A DNA stretch of 64,000 bases, taken from assembly GCA_001695595.3 (NCBI GenBank), contig MBPM02000046.1, positions 1 through 64,000 on the forward strand, written 5' to 3'. Shown piece after piece: positions 1-9,225 of the stretch (position 1 is its first letter; each line of letters opens with the position of its first letter). Position numbers and translations under genes: made by a program. A model generated the notes under the pieces. That model was given only the letters and a program-made list of their open reading frames with translations, did no database searches and was not told the origin of the DNA. Origin of the DNA: Plasmopara viticola. Its lineage: Eukaryota; Oomycota; Peronosporomycetes; Peronosporales; Peronosporaceae.

Positions 1-301
1 CTAAACCCTAAACCTAAACCCCCTAAACCCTAAACCCTAAACCTAAACCCTAAACCCTAAACCTAAACCCTAAACCCTAAACCCTAAACCCTAACCCTAA
101 ACCCTAAACCCTAAACCCTAAACCCTAAACCCTAAACCCTAAACCCTAAACCCTAAACCCTAAACCCTAAACCCTAAACCCTAAACCCTAAACCCTAAAC
201 CCTAAACCCTAAACCCTAAACCCTAAACCCTAAACCCTAAACCCTAAACCCTAAACCCTAAACCCTAAACCCTAAACCCTAAACCCTAAACCCTAAACCC
301 T
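1..301. repeat. terminal telomere array, CCCTAAA repeats
   Basis: About 43 head-to-tail copies of the 7-mer CCCTAAA, which reads TTTAGGG on the other strand. The C-rich strand reads 5' to 3' inward from base 1, so base 1 is the chromosome end. The first ~100 bases contain irregular units (six-base CCTAAA, a run of five C, a four-base ccta variant), while the inner ~200 bases are almost perfect. TTTAGGG is the plant/oomycete-type telomere. The array stops abruptly at base 301 in the first base of a Penelope-like element. Confidence 0.97.
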
Positions 302-304
302 AGT

Positions 305-478
305 ACAAATTTCAAGTATGAAATTCAAGTATGAAATTCAAGTATGAAATTCAAGTATGAAATTCAAGTATGAAATTCAAGTATGAAATTCAAGTATGAA
401 ATTCAAGTGTGAATTTCAAGTATGAATTTCAAGTATGAATTTCAAGTATGAATTTCAAGTATGAATTTCAAGTTAGAG
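305..478 (+). repeat. 13-bp minisatellite inside PLE repeat unit A
   Basis: Tandem 13-mers of the form aagtatgaaattc change part-way along to aagtatgaatttc, with a single aagtgtgaatttc at the switch. The same ordered pattern occurs in unit B (4155-4350), which has one additional mosaic unit. The shared order shows that both arrays descend from one parent array. One disrupted remnant is seen in the older unit C on both sides of the copia insertion, and the array is missing from unit D. Confidence 0.9.
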
Positions 479-483
479 TTTTG

Positions 484-600
484 GTAAGATGTCCGTAAGG
501 GCCAAGTCCAACTATAGAATAACAAGTCCTACTGGAGAAGCAAACCAGCGAAAGAATTAGTCAATCGGATCATTTCGGACTATTCTTTAGGAATAATTAA
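484..600 (+). ncRNA. hammerhead-like structured RNA motif in PLE repeat, copy A
   Basis: The order matches a type I hammerhead: a 5' arm AGTCC (525-529), a core CTGGAGA (532-538, the canonical form being CUGANGA), a short GC-closed hairpin, GAAA (550-553), then AGTC, and a 3' arm GGACT (577-581) that can pair with the 5' arm. PLEs in other eukaryotes carry hammerhead ribozymes in their pseudo-LTRs. The fit is imperfect: this copy has G where the core needs A, stem II is only two pairs, and stem III is weak. Copies B, C and D have an intact CUGANGA heptamer. The call is tentative. Confidence 0.4.
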
Positions 601-640
601 GTTTGTGTAGTAACTTGCATAATTTAATAAATCCTAAACC

Positions 641-1364
641 TTTTTATTTTTAATTAGGTTAGAAAAACCCGTGCCCTTGAGCACCGTGCTTGCAATTTAT
701 TGTAACGCTTATCGGAGTTCTCATTTGCGGAGAAGTCTATCCCATAAGGGATTTTTGACTCTGCGGGCACACAGGAGTGTGAGTGAGCAGCACCCTGGAT
801 ACGTGAGCCTAGTGCGTCTCCGTATCGAACAGAAATAGTGCCGTGGTTTACGTAAAACCTGAAAGTGTGACCGGGGAGGTAGGCGGAGAAGTTATAATCC
901 CCTAGACCTGGCTTTTTCCCATAAGCCTTGCGCTAGTTCTCGATATCAACCTATCCGTTAGTGCTACCCATATTCAACATAAAACGGAACATAAGTAGGG
1001 CAATACGTCAAAAGATTGTTGGTATCCGACGGCCAAGATCCAAAGGACGACTAAGGACCCGACCAAGACCCGACTTAGGACCCGACCAAGGACCCGACCA
1101 AGTGCGAAGTTCAAGATCCGGACACGATCAAGCCACCGGTCGACCAACAAACCGACCGGTCCCAAGTCCTATTCTCAAGCCAGCTGGCCGACCAAAAAAC
1201 GGCCGGCTTCAAGCCTTGGTCCTAAGTCGACAAGATCCACGACCGACGTCCGACTGAGCCGACCGGCCGACCGCGACGAACAACAGACCGTGCACACAAC
1301 AGCCGGCTGTTCGCCACTCAACATCCGACCTAGCCTAATCGAAACTAGGTTACTACACTTAAGG
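641..1364 (+). other. 5' leader of the full-length PLE
   Basis: This non-coding stretch lies between repeat unit A and ORF1 of the Penelope-like element. No domain is visible in any frame. From about 1050 to 1110 there is a short degenerate array of ggacccgaccaa-like units. A ~98-codon open frame from 961 (GTG start) reads mainly low-complexity Arg/Pro and is probably not a gene. The frame of ORF1 is already open from 1290 but has no ATG before 1365. Confidence 0.6.
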
Positions 1365-2288
1365 ATGGACCCGAGTAACCCGACTCGCAGCAGTCCGCCG
1401 CATAACGTGTTGAGCATCATCGACTCCACGATCAAACGCTACAGGAATCTTACTGCTAGAATCAAGTCTAAGCAGCTAGCTCTTCAACGCCTTGAGCAGG
1501 GTCCGCCCCGCTCTGTGAAGACTAAGATTTCCTTGAACGTGTCTAAAGAGCTCGAAAATACCGATAGCGCTGCATCTTTGCGCGCCCAGTTCAATCAGCA
1601 ACTCGTTGAAAACGAAAAGTCGTTGGCAGAAATCATTAAGACTGCAACGGCGGCTGAACTGAATTTACTTCAGACTGAACTTGAGACATTATCGGTTAAT
1701 GCAATTAAAGAGATAAGTTCTTTTTATTGCGATGTTCACACCCTTTTTATGCCATCGGGTCCGCCATGGGAAAGTGCAATTACTTCTCCTAATGGACAAA
1801 ACTCGATGGCGGTCACTGACTTCCTTATGGCCAAGGCCCTTCTTAACACACGACTGACTCAACTTCGCTACGACTTAGCGATGGAACAAGTCATTAAGGA
1901 ACGGGCCAAAGCCGCTAAAGAAGCCAAACGAGCGACAGCCATGGACATCGAATCAGAAACGCCCATGGCAACATCTGTCCAGGAGCTCGTCAACAAGCGC
2001 ATCCAACAGGAGCTGCGACCACTGAAAAATCAAGTGTCGCGGCTCAAGGAAGCGTTAAACGACAGCGCCGGTCGTCAAAGGGGCACCGATCGGCGCATAA
2101 CGAAGACTGCAAAGCCCCAGCAGCAGAAGAAATCGGCAAAGCCTCAAAAGGAAAGGCTACGCGCAAACGGAAAAGCGGGCGCTACCGGTCTCGCCAAGTC
2201 CGGAAAGCCGCCCACCAAGTCGAATTCAGGGAAAAACAACAAGCAGAAAGGCGCGCGGAACGCGAAAGGCAAGACCCAATCCAAGTAG
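1365..2288 (+). CDS. PLE ORF1, coiled-coil/basic nucleic-acid-binding-like protein
   Basis: This 307-residue open frame begins at the first ATG (1365); the frame is open from 1290 but starts there with GTG. I see no named domain. The first ~110 residues and the section around residues 165-230 are rich in Leu, Glu, Lys and Arg with heptad-like spacing, consistent with coiled coil. The last ~85 residues are extremely rich in Lys, Arg, Gln and Gly, with several KK/KPQ clusters, suggesting RNA or DNA binding. It precedes the reverse-transcriptase frame and overlaps it by 370 bases in a different phase. By analogy with other retroelements it could be the RNA-packaging ORF1 product. That role is inferred, not shown. 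Confidence 0.7.
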   Translation: MDPSNPTRSSPPHNVLSIIDSTIKRYRNLTARIKSKQLALQRLEQGPPRSVKTKISLNVSKELENTDSAASLRAQFNQQLVENEKSLAEIIKTATAAELNLLQTELETLSVNAIKEISSFYCDVHTLFMPSGPPWESAITSPNGQNSMAVTDFLMAKALLNTRLTQLRYDLAMEQVIKERAKAAKEAKRATAMDIESETPMATSVQELVNKRIQQELRPLKNQVSRLKEALNDSAGRQRGTDRRITKTAKPQQQKKSAKPQKERLRANGKAGATGLAKSGKPPTKSNSGKNNKQKGARNAKGKTQSK

Positions 2289-4138
2289 ACAGATCAGATA
2301 GTAGGAATGCACTGGCACTATTTGCTAGTCGCAGTACAAGGGAGGTTAATAGCTATGCAAAGAACTTAGCTTTTCATAACTTTGTTCCTTCTGCAATTGC
2401 TACTCCCCCTGCTCTGAACCGCCTTCTGGGTCTTAACTTAAGATTCTGCCCGACCCCTCGACCTCTCCGACCGCCCGATCTTCATGCTGCACTCCCAGAC
2501 TTCATACGGAAAGTTCGCCTCTCCGCACAGTTTGGGAACCATCAAGGATCATATAATCGCAAGATTTATGTTCCGAACCCATCGTTCCAACCGAAACCAG
2601 CACCGGCTTCAATCGAAACGATACTCACACGTGTTCAAGACAACATTAGTCGCGAGACATGGGAACCGAGGAAACTCAGGAACCTTAACTCGAGACAATG
2701 GAACACGTTTCAGCTCCTAAGAAGCCGCCCAGATCTTAAAGTAGTCCTTACTGATAAGAACTTAGGGCCGGCTCTTTTTACAACGGAGCATTATGTTAGA
2801 CTGTGTATTGACCATCTTTCAGATAAGTCAATATACGAGCTGCAATGCGCTCCAGTCGAAGCATTAACCCGGCTTGTGCGGACAAAAGTTCGCACTTGGT
2901 ACAGAAACATGGCAAAGACATATGCCTATCGTACTGACTGGGACACAACACGGATCATTGTGGCGAAACTAGAAGAGTCAAGGTTGAATGTGTTTTACGC
3001 ATTAGCAAAAATACACAAACCTAAACTCTGTATTCGACCCATTGTATCCAATAGCGCAAGTATACTGGAAGGACTTTCAAAGTGGTTAGATTTTCAACTT
3101 CAACCCTTTTATAGATCCACTAAATCCTATATACGCGACTCAGACCAGCTATTGACAGACCTCCCGGACCTGATACTCCCGCCTGATACGCTGTTGATCA
3201 CAATCGACGTAGAATCTCTCTACACCAATATTCCGATTATCAACGCTATCAAAGCAATCGCGGAACGTATACGGGGTCATCCATGGGAAAACGCAATTCT
3301 GTCTGGACTCCAAGTAGTAATGCACAACAATTACTTTACCTTTGGAGACTCATGCTGGCGCCAATTGCGTGGAACAGCTATGGGAACACCGGTGGCACCG
3401 GCATTCGCTTCCCTCTACGTGGCTCACATCGAAGAGATTCTACTTACAGAATTCTCGCGACATGTAGTTTACTACAAACGCTACATCGATGACATCTTCA
3501 CATTGTGGAGTCCGAGCACCGAGCCATATAGCTTCCAGCGCATGTTAGCAACATTTACCCGGCGGTCTAAGCTACGATTCACAAGCTCTATCGACAAAGA
3601 TGAAGCTGTGTTTCTAGACCTACGAATCATTCGGGACAAACAAAGGATATACACAAGAACATATCAGAAAAGTCTGAATTTGTACCTGTATATTCCTGCT
3701 AATAGCGCCCATCCACCTGGTGTTCTAAAAGGACTAATCATTGGCCAAGTCCGTAAATACCGCAAACAGAATGTTCGATATCGTGACTTTAAACGAATCG
3801 TCAAACAACTCTATGCGCGGCTACTTGACCGAGGATATACTCCGAGAATACTGCAACCGCTGTTCAGACAGGCGCTCGACGACACTACGTCATCACGCAA
3901 CACGTCATCTACAGCACCTATAGTTTTCAAGCTCCAATACGACCCAAATGGACTTTCAAGAAGCAGACTACGGTCTATACTACTGACCGATGAGCTGGAA
4001 AAGGCACTCGGAACGCAAGTTAAAATCTGCTACCTCAAGCCTCCAACTCTCAAGACGCTTCTGTGTCCTTCGCGACTTCCGAAAACTGCCCCGTCGACTG
4101 CAGCCTTAATACAAGATTGTACAGCCGATGGGGAGTAA
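1919..4138 (+). CDS. Penelope-like reverse transcriptase (endonuclease-deficient)
   Basis: This is the reverse transcriptase of a Penelope-like element. The frame is open from 1919 to the TAA at 4136-4138, and its first in-frame ATG is at 2909, inside conserved RT sequence. Landmarks in order: a Penelope N-terminal block with GLNLRF (~2430), the DKNLGPAL finger motif (2753), the first catalytic Asp in TIDVESLYTNIP (Asp codon 3206), AMGTPVAPAF (~3380), the catalytic YIDD (3482-3493), FLDLRI (~3612), and a PLE-type thumb with HPPGVLKGL (~3710). About 140 codons after the thumb the frame ends with no GIY-YIG endonuclease. That absence is typical of telomere-associated PLEs (Athena and Coprina types). 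Because key motifs lie upstream of the first ATG, translation probably enters from ORF1 by -1 frameshifting, or the mRNA is spliced. The stop codon is made by the first bases of a telomeric repeat. Confidence 0.93.
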   Translation, partial: RSQTSDSHGHRIRNAHGNICPGARQQAHPTGAATTEKSSVAAQGSVKRQRRSSKGHRSAHNEDCKAPAAEEIGKASKGKATRKRKSGRYRSRQVRKAAHQVEFREKQQAERRAERERQDPIQVDRSDSRNALALFASRSTREVNSYAKNLAFHNFVPSAIATPPALNRLLGLNLRFCPTPRPLRPPDLHAALPDFIRKVRLSAQFGNHQGSYNRKIYVPNPSFQPKPAPASIETILTRVQDNISRETWEPRKLRNLNSRQWNTFQLLRSRPDLKVVLTDKNLGPALFTTEHYVRLCIDHLSDKSIYELQCAPVEALTRLVRTKVRTWYRNMAKTYAYRTDWDTTRIIVAKLEESRLNVFYALAKIHKPKLCIRPIVSNSASILEGLSKWLDFQLQPFYRSTKSYIRDSDQLLTDLPDLILPPDTLLITIDVESLYTNIPIINAIKAIAERIRGHPWENAILSGLQVVMHNNYFTFGDSCWRQLRGTAMGTPVAPAFASLYVAHIEEILLTEFSRHVVYYKRYIDDIFTLWSPSTEPYSFQRMLATFTRRSKLRFTSSIDKDEAVFLDLRIIRDKQRIYTRTYQKSLNLYLYIPANSAHPPGVLKGLIIGQVRKYRKQNVRYRDFKRIVKQLYARLLDRGYTPRILQPLFRQALDDTTSSRNTSSTAPIVFKLQYDPNGLSRSRLRSILLTDELEKALGTQVKICYLKPPTLKTLLCPSRLPKTAPSTAALIQDCTADGE

Positions 4139-4150
4139 ACCCTAAACCCT
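4134..4150. repeat. short telomeric tract joining RT ORF to repeat unit B
   Basis: About two CCCTAAA units lie exactly between the end of the RT frame and repeat unit B. The RT stop codon TAA (4136-4138) is part of this tract. A similar but degraded junction follows the older RT fragment near 4740-4755. Confidence 0.9.
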
Positions 4151-4506
4151 AGTACAAATTTCAAGTATGAAATTCAAGTATGAAATTCAAGTATGAAATT
4201 CAAGTATGAAATTCAAGTATGAAATTCAAGTATGAAATTCAAGTATGAAATTCAAGTGTGAATTTCAAGTATGAAATTCGAGTGTGAATTTCAAGTATGA
4301 ATTTCAAGTATGAATTTCAAGTATGAATTTCAAGTATGAATTTCAAGTTAGAGTTTTGGTAAGATGTCCGTAAGGGCCAAGTCCAACTATAGAATAACAA
4401 GTCCTACTGAAGAAGCAAACCAGCGAAAGAATTAGTCAATCGGATCATTTCGGACTATTCTTTAGGAATAATTAAGTTTGTGTAGTAACTTGCATAATTT
4501 AATAAA
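4150..4506 (+). repeat. PLE direct-repeat unit B (pseudo-LTR, inner copy)
   Basis: Near-identical to unit A (302-631): same start, 13-mer array (4155-4350), core and end. It differs by array length, a mosaic 13-mer (attcgagtgtg), and CTGAAGA at 4407-4413 in place of CTGGAGA. It is bounded by telomeric repeats on both sides. The high identity with unit A indicates a young element or recent homogenisation. Confidence 0.88.
4353..4475 (+). ncRNA. hammerhead-like structured RNA motif, copy B
   Basis: 5' arm AGTCC (4400-4404), CTGAAGA (4407-4413, an exact CUGANGA match), a short hairpin, GAAA (4425-4428), then AGTC, and a 3' arm GGACT (4452-4456) complementary to the 5' arm. Stems II and III are short and imperfect, so activity cannot be asserted. 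Confidence 0.42.
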
Positions 4507-4647
4507 CCCTAAACCCTAAACCCTAAACCCTAAACCCTAAACCCTAAACCCTAAACCCTAAACCCTTAACCCTAAACCCTAAACCCTAAACCCTAAACCC
4601 TAAACCCTAAACCCTAAACCCTAAACCCTAAACCCTAAACCCTAAAC
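4504..4647. repeat. interstitial telomere array
   Basis: About 20 CCCTAAA units in the same orientation as the terminal telomere, with one variant (cccttaaccc near 4564). This is what remains of a former chromosome end that the full-length PLE capped. Being almost perfect, it is much younger than the degenerate tracts at 9746-9772 and 9936-9953. Confidence 0.95.
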
Positions 4648-4739
4648 TACAAAGACGCTTGTGTCCTTCGCGATTAGCAAGAATTGCTCCGTCGGCACAG
4701 CCTAATCACAAGATTGTACAATTGATAAAGAATAAATTC
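4648..4739 (+). pseudogene. 5'-truncated older PLE: last ~90 bp of RT frame
   Basis: This stretch aligns with the 3' end of the RT frame (about 4049-4136). Shared blocks include agacgctt, gtgtccttcgcga, cagcctaa and acaagattgtaca, with scattered substitutions and small gaps. It is joined directly to the interstitial telomere array, so the copy lost everything upstream. 5' truncation with the 3' end facing the centromere fits reverse transcription primed at a chromosome end that stopped early, followed by addition of telomeric repeats. It continues into repeat unit C, which a copia element has split. Confidence 0.8.
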
Positions 4740-4799
4740 TAACCCGAAATATACATTTCAAGTATGAATTTTAGGTATTAAAATCAAGTTTGATTTTAA
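4740..4799 (+). repeat. left half of PLE repeat unit C, split by copia
   Basis: A degraded telomeric junction (taaattctaacccg) is followed by atttcaagtatgaatttt, a recognisable piece of the 13-mer array. The unit resumes after the copia element at 9564. Flanking bases read gattttaa on the left and gattttta on the right, an imperfect apparent target-site duplication. Confidence 0.75.
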
Positions 4800-5137
4800 T
4801 GAAGGTAACCGGTTTCCCTCCGTTTTATTCCGGTTTCCAATACGAGCGGCTGTCCAACGGTTCAAACATACAACGATGACGCCATGGATAGACACTCGGA
4901 CAGGCCCACTCAGGATGATTGCGCCCGGATGGGAAGATGATTGCGCCCAGATGGTAAGCTCTCTTGATTGGCTTAGATAATTGAATGGCTTAGATGTAGC
5001 AAGGAGTTGTGAACTAAGGACCAAATTAATAAACTCACTTCCAAATATTCCTTCTTCTACTCAAGTGTCTTCGCCCCGGTTTTCCTCCGCGCAGACTCTT
5101 CGGTTTTTCTCCTTCGTCCTCTTCAGCTCATTCAACA
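4800..5137 (+). repeat. 5' LTR of the copia element
   Basis: Starts TGAAGGTAACCGG and ends TTCAACA. It is 338 bp, the same length as the 3' LTR. It should hold the promoter and start of the genomic RNA; I do not see a convincing TATA box. It directly abuts the primer-binding site. Confidence 0.95.
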
Positions 5138-5149
5138 GGTTATGAGCCC
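5138..5149 (+). promoter_or_regulatory. primer-binding site, initiator-tRNA-Met anticodon-loop type
   Basis: GGTTATGAGCCC follows the LTR end immediately. Its complement, GGGCTCATAACC, is the anticodon stem-loop of eukaryotic initiator tRNA-Met, not the tRNA 3' end. Drosophila copia uses the same internal (half-tRNA) priming mode. The ATG within it (5142-5144) is the complement of the CAU anticodon and is also the first ATG of gag-pol. Confidence 0.8.
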
Positions 5150-8100
5150 AACGACCATGTCTTCTGCGCACAACGTCTCGGCCAAGATCGCCATCGAGAA
5201 CTTCAACGGCGACAACTTTGCCACGTGGAACCGCTACATGCGTGGCCTTTTCCTGACCAAGTCGGTATGGCACGTAGTCAACCGGGAGGTGACTCCGACC
5301 TTCGCCGACGCACGTGCTGCAGACGAGTATGTCAAGACCAGCAACGTTGCTTTTGGTCTGATGCTCTTGCAAATGGAGGCCGACTACCATCACGTGGTTG
5401 ATGACTGCGAGGAAGCGTGGGTCGCGTGGCAGCGTATCAAGACACTTTATGGTGGATCACAGAAGGCTGGGCGCATCTACTTGAAGCATCAACTCTTCAG
5501 TATGGAGATGGCGGAAGGCGACAACGTCATGCACCACTGCAACGAAGTTCTCAACATCAGCGCCAAGCTCAGCAGTATTGGTGCCAAGATGGAGGATGAA
5601 GATGTTGCGATCTGCTTGCTGCGGAGTCTCCCTAAAAGTTTTGAGAACGTTGTTCTTAACTTGGAGATTAGCAACGCAGAACTGCGGACGCAAGACGTTG
5701 TGAAAGTGCTCACGAATGAGCATATCAAGCGTCAAGGTGCAAAGACTCCGGTGGTTAAGACTGAAGATGCGGTGAAGGCATTTAGTGCTGAGCGTGAGTC
5801 TCGCCAATGCACATACTGTGGAAAATTGGGGCACTCCGTGGAGAGGTGCTGGAACAAGCAAAAAGACGACAATCGAGGTGCTCGACGCGGCGGCCAAGCT
5901 CGTGGACGCGGAGCCAACAATATCTACTATCGACCCAATGATGATTACGAGTACGACCGTGTTGCGTTTGCTGTATCGCTGGAATGTGGACTTTCAAGTG
6001 GCAAGAATATGCCAGGGATGTGGGCGATTGACAGTGGTGCTACTCATCACATCTGCAACAACAAGGCCAAGTTCGTCATGCGGAATGAGCAAGATAAAGG
6101 CGAGCTATCGGTGGCTGACGGCAACAAGGCCGAGATCAAGGGCGTTGGCACCATCATTGAACGAGTGGTTCTGTCCGATGGTGAAGAACGCGACATCGAA
6201 ATCAAGGATGCATTATACGTGCCGATGATGAACAAGAACCTGCTATCAGTACCTCAGATCAACAAAAGTGGCAAGTTTAAAGTGGTGTTTGATGGCGCAC
6301 ACATGCACATTGCACGGAAATCTTCGCATCAAGTGGTGGCCACAGCAGATCTTGTGGGTGGACTATATTGGCTTCGTACGGCTCAGCGCTCGGCAAATGC
6401 GACTACACGTGTAAACAGTGGTGTCGACTTACACGCGCGTATGGGTCATGCTCCAGTCGACGTGCTTCGCAAAATGGTGACTACCAACGATGCATGCGTG
6501 CCTATTAAGTCAAGTGGATCAAGTGCATGCCGAGGGTGTCAGCAAGGAAAGATGGTCCAAAAACCATTCCCGAGCAACCAGGACAAGCGCAGCTACGACA
6601 CATTTGAGCTGCTCCACTTTGACATCTGTGGGCCCATGGAGACAAACTCTCTCGGCGGAAGCAAGTATCTCTTGCTAATCGTGGATGAAGCTAGCGGGTG
6701 TATGAAGGGTTTCTGCCTGCGCGCCAAGTCCGAAAGCGAGGAATGCGTCAAGAAGTACATCTTGATGGTGCAGACACAGTTCAGCAAGAAGGTCAAGTTT
6801 GTACGACACGACGGAGCCCGCGAATTTGCAACAAGCTCGCTTCAAGCTTTCTACGAAGATGAAGGTATCGAGCAGCAAACTACGGTGCCATACGCACACC
6901 AGACTAACGGCACAGCGGAGCGCGCCATCAGAACCATCGCCACAATCGGCCGCAGCATACTGCACCATGCCAAGTTGGACAAGTGCTTTTGGGGTGAAGC
7001 TGCTATGGTGGCTATCTACATCAAGAATCGCCTTCCGTCGCCCAAGGTTAGCAACAAGACTCCTTTTGAGATCGTGCACAAGTTCAAGCCAAGCGTCAAA
7101 CATATGCGTATTTTCGGGTGCCGGACTTACGTTCTCACTCCGAAAGAAAAGCGGCTCAAGTGGGACCCCAAGGCTCGTGCAGGGATTTTCGTGGGTTACG
7201 AAGAGGTGTCCAAGGCTTATAGGGTTTTTGATATTGAGGCCGGACAAGTGGTGATTACTCGCGATGTCACCTTCGACGAATCAAGTTTCGGCATCTTGGA
7301 TATGAGTAGTGGTGATCATGAAGATGACGACGATGATTTCGACCTCGACTCGCTAAGCATCAATGATCTGGATGCAGCTCATCCGATGATCTTCAAGCAG
7401 GCGGGAAAGCGCAAGGATCGTACAAGTGTGACGAATACTGATCGCAACTCGACAAGCACCAACCATGAGCATCACGGAGCTGGACTTGAAGAGGGAAGCG
7501 CTCCTGAAGGGTCAAACGAACGTCGAGCCAAGCACAGATCAGTCGAGCGGACATCACGTTTTCCCGTGGATGAAGAAGAGAAAGCCACACCGGATGATGA
7601 CGCTACCCCTCCTGTCTTTTGGCGAGCAAGTGCAAACGCGGTCGAAGCCGGCGATCTGTCAGAGCCAACGACATTTCAAGATGCTGTTAGCGGGCCTGAC
7701 CAAGTTCACTGGCGCAAGGCTATCCATGCAGAACTGGACTCGTTGCACCTTCGTGGCGTGTTTCGGGCCGCTAAACTGCCCACCGGACAGCAAGCCATTG
7801 GAACCAAGTGGGTGTTCAAGATTAAGCGCAAGGCCGACGGATCCATTGAAAAGTACAAGGCGCGTCTCGTGGCTAAAGAATTCAAGCAAAAATTTGGCAT
7901 CGATTATACGGAAACGTTCTCGCCCGTTGTCAAGTATGTGACATTGCGAATGGTGATCAGCTTGACCAAGTACTTTGGGTGGCCTCTGGATCAACTGGAT
8001 GTGGTGACGGCGTTCCTTTACGGCGTTATGAAAGAAGTCGTGTATTGTATGGTACCCGGAGGTATGGAGCTTGACGGTGACCACAACTGTTTGGAGTTGG

Positions 8101-9215
8101 TCAAGGCGATTTACGGCCTGAAGCAAGCTTCGCGTGTATGGAACGAGACGTTTGACGAGTTTGTATGCTCGATCGGATCTCAAGTGTCCCATTTCGACCC
8201 CTGTCTGTACATCAAGGTAACGGACGGCAAGTGTGTACTTTTGCTGGTGTACGTCGATGATGTGCTCGTTACCGGCAGCTCGAATGAGCTGATCGCGCGA
8301 ACCAAGAGTGACTTGAAGATGCGCTTCGAGATGACGGACAGCGGCAAGTGTGCGCTTGTTTTGGGCATCGAGCTAGTGGACAACGCTGATGGCAGCGTGA
8401 CAATGTGCCAGCGACGTTACGTGGAGGACATTCTCAAGCGTTTTGGAATGGACGACTGCAAGGCTGTGATTAGTCCGACGGACATAAGTTTACGACTTGT
8501 TTCGAGCAATGTAACATCCAAGGTCAACGCTCTATTTCGTGAAGCAGTGGGTGCTCTCATGCACTTGGCAATAGCGACACGTCCAGACATCGCTTTTGCT
8601 GTTGGCTACGTTTCGCGCTTCATGAAGAACCCACAAGCCGAGCACTGGATTGCAGTTAAGCGTATTCTACGCTATCTGCAAGGAACCAAGTCACACGGTC
8701 TTTGCTTCAAGTCTGGCAACAAGGTGGACTTTCTTGGATATTCCGACGCGGACTGGGCTGGAGATGATGCTGACCGCAAGTCGACTTCGGGCTATGTGTA
8801 TTTGCTGATGGGTGCTCCTGTAAGCTGGGGAAGCAAGAAGCAGTCAAGTGTGTCGCTGTCTACAAGCGAAGCGGAGTACATCGCGCTAAGTCTTGCGATT
8901 CAGGAAGGCAAGTGGGTGCATCGTCTACTCTGCGAGATTCTAGCTGCAGCGATGGATAAGTCGGACCCCGAGCTAAAGATCATGGAAGACAACCAGTCGT
9001 GTATCAAGATGACGAAGAATCCGGTAAATCATGGTCGGGCCAAGCACATCGACATCAAGTATCACCACATTCGTGATGAAGTCAAGCGCGGTGAAGTGAA
9101 GTTGGAGTACTGCGAGACTGCGATCATGCTGGCGGACATCATGACGAAAGGGCTGCCAGGACCACGTCATGCCGACCTAATGAAGGCTCTCGGGATTCAC
9201 GCGTGCTCGTATTGA
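5142..9215 (+). CDS. copia Gag-Pol polyprotein
   Basis: A single 1357-residue frame, within the usual copia range, is not interrupted. In order: a gag region; a zinc knuckle CX2CX4HX4C (~residues 221-235); an aspartic protease with DSGATHH (Asp ~297); an integrase with an HHCC finger (HARMGH ~431, then CRGCQQGK) and catalytic Asp494, Asp557 and Glu593 (D-x62-D-x35-E); a reverse transcriptase with YVDD at 1037-1040; and RNase H with SDADWAGD (Asp1202) and STSEAEY (~1241-1246). The domain order PR-IN-RT-RH defines Ty1/copia. The start may be 5142, which overlaps the primer-binding site, or the next ATG at 5157. The polyprotein is expected to be self-cleaved by its protease. Confidence 0.97.
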   Translation: MSPTTMSSAHNVSAKIAIENFNGDNFATWNRYMRGLFLTKSVWHVVNREVTPTFADARAADEYVKTSNVAFGLMLLQMEADYHHVVDDCEEAWVAWQRIKTLYGGSQKAGRIYLKHQLFSMEMAEGDNVMHHCNEVLNISAKLSSIGAKMEDEDVAICLLRSLPKSFENVVLNLEISNAELRTQDVVKVLTNEHIKRQGAKTPVVKTEDAVKAFSAERESRQCTYCGKLGHSVERCWNKQKDDNRGARRGGQARGRGANNIYYRPNDDYEYDRVAFAVSLECGLSSGKNMPGMWAIDSGATHHICNNKAKFVMRNEQDKGELSVADGNKAEIKGVGTIIERVVLSDGEERDIEIKDALYVPMMNKNLLSVPQINKSGKFKVVFDGAHMHIARKSSHQVVATADLVGGLYWLRTAQRSANATTRVNSGVDLHARMGHAPVDVLRKMVTTNDACVPIKSSGSSACRGCQQGKMVQKPFPSNQDKRSYDTFELLHFDICGPMETNSLGGSKYLLLIVDEASGCMKGFCLRAKSESEECVKKYILMVQTQFSKKVKFVRHDGAREFATSSLQAFYEDEGIEQQTTVPYAHQTNGTAERAIRTIATIGRSILHHAKLDKCFWGEAAMVAIYIKNRLPSPKVSNKTPFEIVHKFKPSVKHMRIFGCRTYVLTPKEKRLKWDPKARAGIFVGYEEVSKAYRVFDIEAGQVVITRDVTFDESSFGILDMSSGDHEDDDDDFDLDSLSINDLDAAHPMIFKQAGKRKDRTSVTNTDRNSTSTNHEHHGAGLEEGSAPEGSNERRAKHRSVERTSRFPVDEEEKATPDDDATPPVFWRASANAVEAGDLSEPTTFQDAVSGPDQVHWRKAIHAELDSLHLRGVFRAAKLPTGQQAIGTKWVFKIKRKADGSIEKYKARLVAKEFKQKFGIDYTETFSPVVKYVTLRMVISLTKYFGWPLDQLDVVTAFLYGVMKEVVYCMVPGGMELDGDHNCLELVKAIYGLKQASRVWNETFDEFVCSIGSQVSHFDPCLYIKVTDGKCVLLLVYVDDVLVTGSSNELIARTKSDLKMRFEMTDSGKCALVLGIELVDNADGSVTMCQRRYVEDILKRFGMDDCKAVISPTDISLRLVSSNVTSKVNALFREAVGALMHLAIATRPDIAFAVGYVSRFMKNPQAEHWIAVKRILRYLQGTKSHGLCFKSGNKVDFLGYSDADWAGDDADRKSTSGYVYLLMGAPVSWGSKKQSSVSLSTSEAEYIALSLAIQEGKWVHRLLCEILAAAMDKSDPELKIMEDNQSCIKMTKNPVNHGRAKHIDIKYHHIRDEVKRGEVKLEYCETAIMLADIMTKGLPGPRHADLMKALGIHACSY

Positions 9216-9225
9216 GGGGGAGTAT

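Larger units (their letters stand above)
302..631 (+). repeat. PLE direct-repeat unit A (pseudo-LTR, outer copy)
   Basis: This unit is repeated almost identically at 4150-4506. It starts at tagtacaaattt, runs through a 13-bp tandem array, then a ~150-bp conserved core, and ends at aatttaataaa. The two copies differ mainly in 13-mer number and by one G/A change in the core (CTGGAGA at 532-538 here, CTGAAGA at 4407-4413). A nine-base telomere-like stub (632-640) separates it from the internal part of the element. Penelope-like elements are known to carry such direct repeats, called pseudo-LTRs. Confidence 0.85.

Noticed and set aside
2484..2720. Separate small ORF between PLE ORF1 and RT
   Set aside because: The RT frame is open through this whole stretch and carries recognisable PLE N-terminal sequence, so the other frame is a shadow.
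5417..9170. Many open frames in other phases or on the opposite strand of the copia gag-pol
   Set aside because: They are shadows of the intact polyprotein, with no independent domain or start.
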